64,000 nt of DNA from Neobacillus vireti (GTDB lineage Bacteria; Bacillota; Bacilli; Bacillales; Cytobacillaceae). Position 1 is the first letter of the stretch. Every line of letters begins with the position of its first letter. The stretch covers positions 31,428-95,427 of the forward strand of contig NZ_LDNB01000012.1 of the NCBI RefSeq assembly GCF_001026695.1, read 5' to 3'. Positions 57,585-64,000 of this stretch are shown in pieces. The notes beneath the pieces were generated by a model that was given only the letters and a program-made list of their open reading frames with translations, was not told the origin of the DNA and did not search any database. Position numbers and translations under genes: made by a program.

Positions 57585-60221
57585 ATGAAAAACTTAACTG
57601 GATCACAAATTCGCCAAATGTTTTTACAGTTTTTTAACGAAGAAAAAGGACACGCGATTGAGCCAAGTGCATCACTTGTCCCGCATGAAGATCCGTCATT
57701 ATTATGGATTAACAGCGGTGTCGCCACGTTAAAGAAATATTTTGATGGCCGCGTTGTTCCGGAGAATCCAAGAATTACAAATGCACAAAAGTCCATCAGA
57801 ACAAATGACATTGAGAATGTCGGAAAAACAGCTCGTCACCATACATTTTTTGAAATGCTAGGCAACTTTTCCATTGGTGAGTATTTCAAGCAAGAAGCAA
57901 TTGAATGGGCATGGGAGTTTTTAACGGATGAAAAATGGATCGGCTGGGATCCAGAGCTTCTATCTGTTACCGTCCATCCCGAGGATGATGAGGCCTATGA
58001 AATTTGGCATAACAAAATCGGAATCCCAGAGGAACGGATTATTCGTCTTGAAGGAAACTACTGGGATATCGGTGAAGGTCCAAGCGGCCCGAATACCGAA
58101 ATTTTCTATGACCGTGGTCCTGAGTATGGCAATGATTCAAGTGATCCTGAACTCTATCCAGGCGGTGAAAACGAGCGCTACCTTGAAGTTTGGAACCTTG
58201 TGTTTTCACAATTTAACCATAACCCTGATGGTACATATACACCGCTGCCAAAGAAAAATATTGATACCGGTATGGGATTAGAACGAATGGCATCTGTCGT
58301 TCAAAATGTGCCAACTAACTTTGATACTGATTTATTTATGCCAATCATTCGGGCAACAGAGGAAATCGCCGGCGAAAAATATGGTGTCGATAAAGAACGC
58401 GATGTAGCGTTTAAAGTCATCGCTGACCATATCCGGACCGTTGCTTTTGCAGTTGGCGACGGGGCGCTCCCATCAAATGAAGGGCGCGGCTATGTATTGC
58501 GCCGTTTGCTCCGCCGGGCAGTCCGCTATGCGAAACAAATCAATATCAATCGTCCGTTTATGTTTGAACTTGTGCCTGTTGTCGGCGAAATCATGGCTGA
58601 CTTCTATCCGGAAGTAAAAGACAAAACTGAATTCATTCAAAAGGTTATTAAAAATGAAGAAGAACGTTTCCATGAAACTCTTCATGAAGGGCTAGCGATT
58701 TTAGCAAGTGTCATTAAGAAGGAAAGAGAAAAAGAAAGTGACACGATTACGGGTGCCGATGTGTTCCGTCTTTATGATACGTATGGTTTCCCAGTGGAGT
58801 TAACCGAAGAATATGCCGAAGAAGAAGGCATGAAGGTAGATCATGGAGGCTTCGAAGTGGAAATGGATAAGCAGCGTGAACGGGCCCGCGCCGCACGTCA
58901 TGATGTCGATTCGATGCAAGTACAAGGCGGTGTGCTTCGTGATGTAACCGTGGAAAGTAAATTTGTTGGCTACGATCAGCTTGAGACAAGTTCCACTGTA
59001 GCAGCGATTATTAAAAACGGCGAGCTAATCAATGAAGCACAGGCAGGTGAGGAAGTTCAATTAATTCTGGATGTGACCCCATTTTATGCAGAAAGCGGCG
59101 GACAAATTGCTGACCGCGGATTGATTGAAGGGGAAGGCGCAACCGTTGCAGTTAAGGATGTCCAAAAAGCACCGAATGGCCAGAATCTTCATCAGGTAGT
59201 TGTCAAGAGCGGCACGATAAAAACGAACCAACAGGTAGCGGCAAAGGTTGATGCAAAGAATCGAGTGAAGATCATCAAAAACCATACGGCTACCCATTTG
59301 CTTCATCAGGCACTAAAGGATACACTTGGCGAGCACGTTAACCAAGCAGGATCCCTTGTGGAACCGGATCGCCTCCGTTTTGATTTTTCGCATTTTGGCC
59401 AAATTAAGCCGGAAGAACTTGACCAAATCGAAAGAATTGTTAATGAAAAAATCTGGAGAAACATCGAAGTGGATATCAGCCTTAAACCGATCGCTGAAGC
59501 CAAAGCAATGGGCGCAATGGCGCTTTTTGGCGAAAAATATGGTGATATTGTCCGCGTCGTCAAAGTCGGTGATTACAGCCTTGAGCTTTGCGGCGGCTGC
59601 CATGTTCCGAATACATCGGTGATTGGTTTATTTAAAATAGTTTCTGAGAGCGGAATCGGTGCCGGAACGAGAAGGATTGAAGCGGTCACTGGTGAAGCGG
59701 CATACAAATCCCTACATGACCAAGTAGGCTTGTTAAAGGAAGCATCTGAAAAGCTAAAATCGAATCCAAAGGATATCGTGAACCGCATTGATAGTCTTAT
59801 GGTTGAAATGAAACAGCTCCAGCGTGAAAATGAGTCACTCGCAGCGAAGCTTGGAAATATAGAAGCAGGCAGCCTCGTTTCAAAGGCAAAAGATATTGAT
59901 GGCGTAACCGTGTTAGCCGCCAAAGTTCAAGCGGCAGATATGAATAATTTACGGAATATGGCCGATGATTTGAAGCAGAAGCTAGGTTCTGTTGTACTTG
60001 TACTAGGCAGTTCACACGAAGGAAAAGTGAATTTAATTGCGGCTGTGACGAAGGATTTAATCGAACAAGGCTACCATGCCGGGAAATTGATTAAAGAGGT
60101 TGCATCCCGCTGTGGCGGCGGTGGCGGCGGTCGTCCTGACATGGCCCAGGCTGGCGGTAAAGATCCAGAAAAATTGGATGATGCCCTTCAATTCGTTCAG
60201 GAATGGATAAAATCGGTTTGA
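57585..60221 (+). CDS. alaS: Alanyl-tRNA synthetase
   Basis: This class II enzyme is 878 residues. The aminoacylation core is at about 1-460 ([34 protein letters not shown] [10 protein letters not shown]). The editing domain holds zinc ligands HTATHLLH and CGGCH. The C-Ala DHHA1 domain ends [15 protein letters not shown]. The ATG follows AAAGGAGGTTAAA. It is regulated by the T-box upstream. Confidence 0.98.
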   Translation: MKNLTGSQIRQMFLQFFNEEKGHAIEPSASLVPHEDPSLLWINSGVATLKKYFDGRVVPENPRITNAQKSIRTNDIENVGKTARHHTFFEMLGNFSIGEYFKQEAIEWAWEFLTDEKWIGWDPELLSVTVHPEDDEAYEIWHNKIGIPEERIIRLEGNYWDIGEGPSGPNTEIFYDRGPEYGNDSSDPELYPGGENERYLEVWNLVFSQFNHNPDGTYTPLPKKNIDTGMGLERMASVVQNVPTNFDTDLFMPIIRATEEIAGEKYGVDKERDVAFKVIADHIRTVAFAVGDGALPSNEGRGYVLRRLLRRAVRYAKQININRPFMFELVPVVGEIMADFYPEVKDKTEFIQKVIKNEEERFHETLHEGLAILASVIKKEREKESDTITGADVFRLYDTYGFPVELTEEYAEEEGMKVDHGGFEVEMDKQRERARAARHDVDSMQVQGGVLRDVTVESKFVGYDQLETSSTVAAIIKNGELINEAQAGEEVQLILDVTPFYAESGGQIADRGLIEGEGATVAVKDVQKAPNGQNLHQVVVKSGTIKTNQQVAAKVDAKNRVKIIKNHTATHLLHQALKDTLGEHVNQAGSLVEPDRLRFDFSHFGQIKPEELDQIERIVNEKIWRNIEVDISLKPIAEAKAMGAMALFGEKYGDIVRVVKVGDYSLELCGGCHVPNTSVIGLFKIVSESGIGAGTRRIEAVTGEAAYKSLHDQVGLLKEASEKLKSNPKDIVNRIDSLMVEMKQLQRENESLAAKLGNIEAGSLVSKAKDIDGVTVLAAKVQAADMNNLRNMADDLKQKLGSVVLVLGSSHEGKVNLIAAVTKDLIEQGYHAGKLIKEVASRCGGGGGGRPDMAQAGGKDPEKLDDALQFVQEWIKSV

Positions 60222-60262
60222 TAATAGGACAAAGTAGTGTAAAATGTAGGTAACTATACTAG

Positions 60263-60292
60263 AAAGCGGAAGCGCCATGCCTAGGTGCTGTA
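60263..60292. repeat. Short dispersed repeat fragment
   Basis: AAAGCGGAAGCGCC followed by CTAGGTGC is a short relic of the AGCGC-type repeat in the gap between alaS and ireB. Confidence 0.45.
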
Positions 60293-60341
60293 GCTAAACT
60301 ATTATAATTTTCTCCCCTATTAGAAAGGTGAGGTGCATGAA

Positions 60342-60605
60342 ATGAACTTTGACAAAACGATGCGATTTAATTTTCCTGAAGAGCCGTTTGAACATGATGT
60401 AAATGATGTTCTTCTTCAAGTCTATGAGGCATTGCAAGAAAAAGGCTATAATCCGATAAATCAAATTGTCGGCTACCTATTATCTGGGGACCCAGCCTAT
60501 ATACCACGTCATCGGGATGCCCGCAATATTATTCGTAAGCTTGAACGGGACGAAATTATTGAAGAATTGGTCAAATCCTATTTAAAACAGCAGCGAGAGG
60601 GTTAA
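60342..60605 (+). CDS. ireB: IreB family regulatory phosphoprotein
   Basis: IreB (YrzL) is a small dimeric protein; in Enterococcus faecalis it is phosphorylated by the IreK kinase and restrains cephalosporin resistance. The 87-residue homologue has the conserved [34 protein letters not shown] and [10 protein letters not shown] blocks. The ATG at 60342 is spaced correctly from AGGTGAGG; a GTG at 60333 is part of the site. It heads the ireB-ruvX-yrzB operon. Confidence 0.93.
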   Translation: MNFDKTMRFNFPEEPFEHDVNDVLLQVYEALQEKGYNPINQIVGYLLSGDPAYIPRHRDARNIIRKLERDEIIEELVKSYLKQQREG

Positions 60606-60608
60606 GGA

Positions 60609-61025
60609 ATGCGCGTATTTGGTTTAGATGTAGGCTCTAAGACTGTCGGCATTGCCGTTAGTGATGAACTTGGGTGGACAGCTCAGGGCCTTAAAACCCT
60701 CAAAATCAACGAGGAAAAGCAGGAGTTTGGTTTTGAGGAAATTGGTCAATTAATAAAAGAGTATCAAGCAGACACGGTGGTCATTGGCCTCCCTAAAAAC
60801 ATGAACGGGACGATTGGCCCGCGCGGTGAAGCAAGTCAGCGATATGCTGCTGAAATAGAAAGTAGATTCGCTGTCCATACAGTTTTATGGGACGAGCGCT
60901 TGACAACGATGGCAGCAGAACGTGTGTTACTTGAAGCAGATGTTAGTCGAAAGAAGCGTAAGAAGGTTATTGATAAAATGGCAGCAGTCATGATCCTTCA
61001 AGGCTATCTCGACAGTAAAAATTAA
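60609..61025 (+). CDS. ruvX: Putative pre-16S rRNA nuclease RuvX (YqgF)
   Basis: RuvX/YqgF has an RNase H-like fold and processes the 5' end of pre-16S rRNA. The start [16 protein letters not shown] carries the catalytic aspartate. [16 protein letters not shown] and [14 protein letters not shown] complete the family signature. The product is 138 residues, starting three bases after ireB. Confidence 0.94.
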   Translation: MRVFGLDVGSKTVGIAVSDELGWTAQGLKTLKINEEKQEFGFEEIGQLIKEYQADTVVIGLPKNMNGTIGPRGEASQRYAAEIESRFAVHTVLWDERLTTMAAERVLLEADVSRKKRKKVIDKMAAVMILQGYLDSKN

Positions 61026-61037
61026 TGAGGTGAAGAA

Positions 61038-61340
61038 ATGGACCACAAACACGAACACGAACATGATGAGGATCGCTATATTACACTTATTGATGAAAAT
61101 GGCGATGAACAGTTATTTGAAATTCTGTTTACATTTGACTCAGACGAATTTGAAAAGTCCTATGTATTCTTTTATCCAGTTGGAGCTAGTGAAGAAGAGG
61201 AAATTGACATTCTTACTTATGCCTATATTCCAACAGATGATGGCGGCTTCGGAGAATTAATGGAAATCGAAACAGACGAAGAATGGGAAATGGTTGAAGA
61301 AGTTTTCAATACCTTCAATGAAGAGCAAGAGGAAGAATAA
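61038..61340 (+). CDS. yrzB: DUF1292 protein YrzB
   Basis: This is a 100-residue, very acidic protein. The N-terminal [12 protein letters not shown] segment is His-rich, followed by the DUF1292 core ([33 protein letters not shown]) and a Glu-rich tail. It is conserved after ruvX across Firmicutes. Function is unknown; the His stretch could bind metal, but the core family lacks it, so this is inference. Confidence 0.88.
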   Translation: MDHKHEHEHDEDRYITLIDENGDEQLFEILFTFDSDEFEKSYVFFYPVGASEEEEIDILTYAYIPTDDGGFGELMEIETDEEWEMVEEVFNTFNEEQEEE

Positions 61341-61343
61341 ATC

Positions 61344-61380
61344 ATGAAAAAACCGGCTATTTTCTAGCCGGTTTTTTCAT
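61344..61380 (+). terminator. Terminator after yrzB
   Basis: ATGAAAAAACCGGCTA and TAGCCGGTTTTTTCAT form a perfect 16-bp palindrome around TTTTC. Confidence 0.92.
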
Positions 61381-61527
61381 GGGGTAATTAGACAATTTAA
61401 TAGCAAAATTGACATTTTTCTCACTATATGCTGAAATAATTACGATGTCCTATTTCGCTAACTATATTAAAAGTTTGTAAAAATACGTGCGAAATCTTTT
61501 GTTAAAAGATAAGAATGTATAAAATTT

Positions 61528-61665
61528 TGACTTTGAGAATTGTCCAGCTCCAGCGCCTAGCCCCTCGAGGTCACAAGCCAAACCGGCCAAAAGGTTAAAA
61601 AGCAACCTTTCGTCCGGCTCGTCTTGTGCTTGTCGGGGCTGAACAAGGCGCTTGCGCTTTTCTTA
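61528..61665. repeat. AGCGC-type dispersed palindromic repeat upstream of mltG
   Basis: The left end CTTTGAGAATTGTCCAGC is the reverse complement of the right end of the element at 21188-21349. Nested stems are AGCGCCT/AGGCGCT (61552-61558 with 61646-61652), AGCCCC/GGGGCT, CACAAG/CTTGTG and AAAGGTT/AACCTTT around AAAAAGC. The rest of the 350-bp gap (61381-61527) is AT-rich, with a lone TTGACA at 61409 and no clear -10. Confidence 0.85.
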
Positions 61666-61693
61666 TTTTGGTCAAAGGGAAAGGGGGAAGACA

Positions 61694-62830
61694 ATGACAA
61701 CAGACGAAAAGAACACAAAAAAAGCTGCTATTCGAGAAAAAATGCTCGAACATCAGAGTGAAGCAAGAGTTGTCAGAAAGATTGTATTAATTATTTCTAT
61801 TGTATTGCTATTATTCATAGTCTTTATTGGCGGCGGAGGTTATCTTTACATACAATCAGCACTTAAACCAGTCGATTCTAAAAGTAAGAGTCAGAAAACA
61901 GTGGAAATCCCAATTGGCTCTTCGGTGACTGGAATTGCACAAACATTAGAAAAAAATGGTATCATCAAAAACGCAAAAGTATTTAAGTATTATGTAAAAT
62001 TGAAAAATGAAGGTGGATTTATGGCCGGGGATTACCAGCTTAGTCCATCAATGGATGTACCTGAAATTGTCAGCCGCTTGAAAACAGGGAAGGTCCTTGC
62101 AAAGGCCAGCTTTAAAATCACGATTCCAGAAGGGAAGCAGCTGCAGGAAATTGCCGCCATTATGGCCGAGGCTACCAAGCAGAATCAAGAGGATGTCTTA
62201 AATAAATTAAATGATAAAGAGTTTATTAAAGAGCTCATGGTCAAATACCCTGAAGTTTTATCTGACGAAATCATGAATGGTTCGATAAAATATAAGCTTG
62301 AAGGCTACCTCTTCCCGGCAACTTATCCTTTCTATAAGCCCAACCCTACAGTCGAAGAAATGGTCACGGCAATGCTTGATAAAACACGGACTGTGATAGC
62401 AGATTACGCTGAAGAAAGCGATGCTAAAAAGCTGTCAGTCCATCAATTATTAACAATGGCCTCTTTAGTTGAAGAAGAAGCAACCGGGAAGGCCGACCGT
62501 AAAAAGATAGCCAGCGTATTCTATAATCGGATGAAGAAGGGAATGCCGCTGCAAACAGACCCAACCGTCCTATATGCGCAAGGGAAGCATAAAGAAAAGG
62601 TTTTATATAAGGATTTAGAGGTGAACTCACCTTATAACACGTATCAACATACTGGTCTGCCGCCGGGACCGATTGCAAGTGCCGGTAAAATTTCCATTGA
62701 AGCTGCATTAGAGCCAGCGGAAACTGATTATTATTACTTCCTGGCAACCGCTGACGGTGAGGTTATTTTTACTAAAACATTAGAAGAACATAATAAGGAA
62801 AAAGCCAAGCATATTTCCAATAAAAAATAA
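61694..62830 (+). CDS. mltG: Endolytic peptidoglycan transglycosylase MltG
   Basis: MltG cleaves nascent glycan strands within the chain, probably setting their length. A basic cytoplasmic N-terminus is followed by one membrane segment at about residues 35-57, a LysM-like region (IPIGSSVTGIAQTLEKNGII) and the YceG domain, with the catalytic glutamate in LLTMASLVEEEATGKADR and the end motif PYNTYQHTGLPPGPIASAG. The ATG at 61694 follows AAGGGGGAAGAC; the upstream extension comes from the repeat. The product is 378 residues. Confidence 0.95.
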   Translation: MTTDEKNTKKAAIREKMLEHQSEARVVRKIVLIISIVLLLFIVFIGGGGYLYIQSALKPVDSKSKSQKTVEIPIGSSVTGIAQTLEKNGIIKNAKVFKYYVKLKNEGGFMAGDYQLSPSMDVPEIVSRLKTGKVLAKASFKITIPEGKQLQEIAAIMAEATKQNQEDVLNKLNDKEFIKELMVKYPEVLSDEIMNGSIKYKLEGYLFPATYPFYKPNPTVEEMVTAMLDKTRTVIADYAEESDAKKLSVHQLLTMASLVEEEATGKADRKKIASVFYNRMKKGMPLQTDPTVLYAQGKHKEKVLYKDLEVNSPYNTYQHTGLPPGPIASAGKISIEAALEPAETDYYYFLATADGEVIFTKTLEEHNKEKAKHISNKK

Positions 62831-62843
62831 CTCATAATTTTTT

Positions 62844-62872
62844 GGGGGAAGTTCGCATCCCCCTTTAATTTG
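62844..62872 (+). terminator. Weak terminator after mltG
   Basis: GGGGG (62844-62848) pairs with CCCCC (62859-62863) and T-rich sequence follows, but the stem is short. Confidence 0.45.
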
Positions 62873-62904
62873 TGATAAAATAGTACAGGTATTTTAAAAG
62901 TAAT

Positions 62905-63015
62905 CTATAGCGTAACTCACAGTTAAGGTACATCTACGGCATAACGCCCGAGACGCACCCCCCGAGTTTGAATTCCTTCAGCTCGTGACGTCAGGACCTG
63001 TGAACGCTATTTTTT
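62905..63015 (+). promoter_or_regulatory. Candidate structured leader RNA of trmR-trhP1
   Basis: ATAGCGT (62907-62913) pairs with ACGCTAT (63004-63010), and TCACAG (62917-62922) with CTGTGA (62998-63003), leaving an AAC bulge. The base of the stem runs into TTTTT, as in an intrinsic terminator. The 75-nt apex is far larger than a terminator loop and has its own GC-rich pairing segments (CGAG with CTCG near 62963 and 62982). It lies in the 233-bp gap before the tRNA-modification gene trmR. I do not recognise a named family. Confidence 0.5.
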
Positions 63016-63063
63016 CATGTCTAAAGAGCATTAGTTTGTTACAGGGATTGAGGTGATGGCAGC

Positions 63064-63714
63064 TTGTTAAATGAGAAGCTGCATTTTTATATTGAAGGTC
63101 TAATAGCTGAGCGGAATCCGTTGTTAATGGAAATGGAAAGCTACGCAAAAGAACATCATGTCCCGATTATGGAGCTTGCCGGAATTGAAACAATGCTGCA
63201 ATTATTGCGGATTCACCGTTCGAAAAAAATTCTTGAGGTTGGGACTGCGATTGGTTATTCGGCCTTAAGGATGGCGGGGGCCATTAAAGGTTCGCACATC
63301 GTTACTATTGAGCGCGACGAGGAGCGAATAAAGGCTGCCGAGGAATTTATCCACCGTTCGGGGAATGGTGAGCAAATTACCTTAATCAAGGGTGATGCAC
63401 TTGAAGTTATGGCCGAAGTAAGTCGATATGCCCCATTTGATGTGATATTTATCGATGCAGCAAAAGGTCAATATAAAAAGTTCTTTGAAATATATGCTGA
63501 CCATCTTACCGAAGATGGAATGATTATTACTGACAATGTCTTGTTTAAAGGACTTGTCGCTGAATCAGAAATTGAATCTAAGAGAATCCGTAATCTCGTG
63601 AAGAAAATTGATGGCTTTAACCGCTGGTTAATGGATCATCCATATTATGATTCGGTGATTCTTCCTGTTGGGGACGGCGTCGCTATCAGCAAAAGAAGAG
63701 GTGAGAGGAAATGA
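63064..63714 (+). CDS. trmR: tRNA 5-hydroxyuridine methyltransferase TrmR (YrrM)
   Basis: TrmR uses SAM to methylate 5-hydroxyuridine 34 to 5-methoxyuridine in tRNA. It is a class I O-methyltransferase: the SAM-binding motif is ILEVGTAIGYSALRMA, IERDEERIKAAEEF is the acidic loop, and FIDAAKGQYKKFFE and ITDNVLFKGLVAE are metal-site motifs. Translation starts at a TTG after GAGGTGATGG. The product is 216 residues. It overlaps trhP1, whose product makes the substrate hydroxyl. Confidence 0.92.
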   Translation: MLNEKLHFYIEGLIAERNPLLMEMESYAKEHHVPIMELAGIETMLQLLRIHRSKKILEVGTAIGYSALRMAGAIKGSHIVTIERDEERIKAAEEFIHRSGNGEQITLIKGDALEVMAEVSRYAPFDVIFIDAAKGQYKKFFEIYADHLTEDGMIITDNVLFKGLVAESEIESKRIRNLVKKIDGFNRWLMDHPYYDSVILPVGDGVAISKRRGERK

Positions 63715-64000
63715 AAAAACCAGAATTGCTTGTTACACCATTGACTGTCGAGGATATAGTGCCGTTAGCTGAGGCGGGAGCGGATGCGTTTGTTATCGGG
63801 GAACAGCGATATGGATTAAGGCTTGCCGGTGAGTTCAACCGTGAGGATGTAGAAAAGGCGATTGATCTGGCTCATTCCAAAGGGAAAAAAGTCTACATCG
63901 CGATGAATGCGATTTTTCACAATGAGAAAATTGAAGAACTCGGTGATTATATTCAATTTGCAGCTGCGGCAAATGCGGATGCCATTATTTTCGGCGACCC
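63711..64000 (+). CDS. trhP1: Peptidase U32 family tRNA hydroxylation protein TrhP1 (YrrN), 5' part
   Basis: The first 96 codons are present and the gene runs off the window. MKKPELLVTPLTVEDIVPLAEAGADAF and GEFNREDVEKAI followed by KKVYIAMNAIFHNEK are typical of U32 proteins of the YrrN type. With YrrO this protein is needed for prephenate-dependent 5-hydroxylation of tRNA U34 in B. subtilis. The ATGA overlap with trmR shows tight coupling. A yrrO homologue would be expected next, outside the window. Confidence 0.9.
   Translation, partial: MKKPELLVTPLTVEDIVPLAEAGADAFVIGEQRYGLRLAGEFNREDVEKAIDLAHSKGKKVYIAMNAIFHNEKIEELGDYIQFAAAANADAIIFGD

Noticed and set aside
61652..61693. Upstream extension of MltG
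   Set aside because: The extra 14 codons lie in the tail of the dispersed repeat, and a good ribosome binding site precedes the ATG at 61694.

Overview
The window is a stretch of chromosome from an endospore-forming member of the Bacillaceae, low to moderate in GC. Gene content and order follow the Bacillus subtilis mreC-to-yrrN region. The details point to a Bacillus sensu lato lineage such as Neobacillus rather than B. subtilis itself: an RNase E/G gene lies between spoIVFB and rplU, a two-gene ABC transporter lies between tcdA and rarA, no glutamine ABC operon lies beside yrrI, and several families of intergenic repeats are present. I see no prophage, CRISPR array, insertion-sequence transposase, tRNA or rRNA.

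Layout. 1-3.1 kb: mreC-mreD-minC-minD (cell shape and division-site selection). 3.1-7.8 kb: spoIVFA-spoIVFB (pro-sigma-K processing, behind a sigma-E promoter), rng, then the L21 leader with rplU, prp and rpmA. 8.0-11.4 kb: spo0B-obg-pheB-pheA. 11.4-17.0 kb: the NAD locus, with niaR and nifS on the minus strand divergent from nadB-nadC-nadA; Prp matures L27, NifS serves the NadA iron-sulfur cluster, and NiaR probably represses both arms. 17.1-22.1 kb: spore genes, namely safA with a very long 42-bp tandem repeat, a CotS/YutH/YsxE-type kinase-like gene, a YhcN/YlaJ lipoprotein and bofC. 22.3-26.6 kb: ruvA-ruvB-queA-tgt-yajC. 26.6-32.3 kb: yrzE, yrbG, spoVB, comN, secDF. 32.3-40.4 kb: recJ-apt-relA-dtd, the amidase yrvJ, and yrzK. 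40.4-45.2 kb: T-box, hisS, aspS, 6S-1 RNA, tcdA. 45.3-51.5 kb: ABC transporter, rarA, cymR-iscS-mnmA (cysteine regulation, sulfur donation and tRNA thiolation). 51.9-57.2 kb: yrrB, recD2, yrrD, yrzR, yrzQ, yrrI. 57.3-64.0 kb: T-box, alaS, ireB, ruvX, yrzB, mltG, trmR and the start of trhP1.

The most unusual content is between genes. Three intergenic arrays (3222-3333, 22152-22246, 51561-51843) carry a 12-13-bp motif repeated at a strict 20-21-bp period, two turns of B-DNA, with variable spacers. A 183-bp element with short terminal inverted repeats occurs twice complete and once truncated; one copy lies between the hisS T-box terminator and hisS. A second dispersed palindromic family abuts the sigma-E promoter of spoIVFA. 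A long hairpin buries the ribosome binding site of the YhcN/YlaJ gene, and an uncatalogued structured RNA with a terminator-like base precedes the tRNA-modification operon trmR-trhP1.

Gene starts were chosen from Shine-Dalgarno spacing and family N-termini; many differ from the longest open frame because GTG codons inside the ribosome binding site mimic starts. Functions rest on recognised families and conserved gene order. No database search or structure prediction was run.
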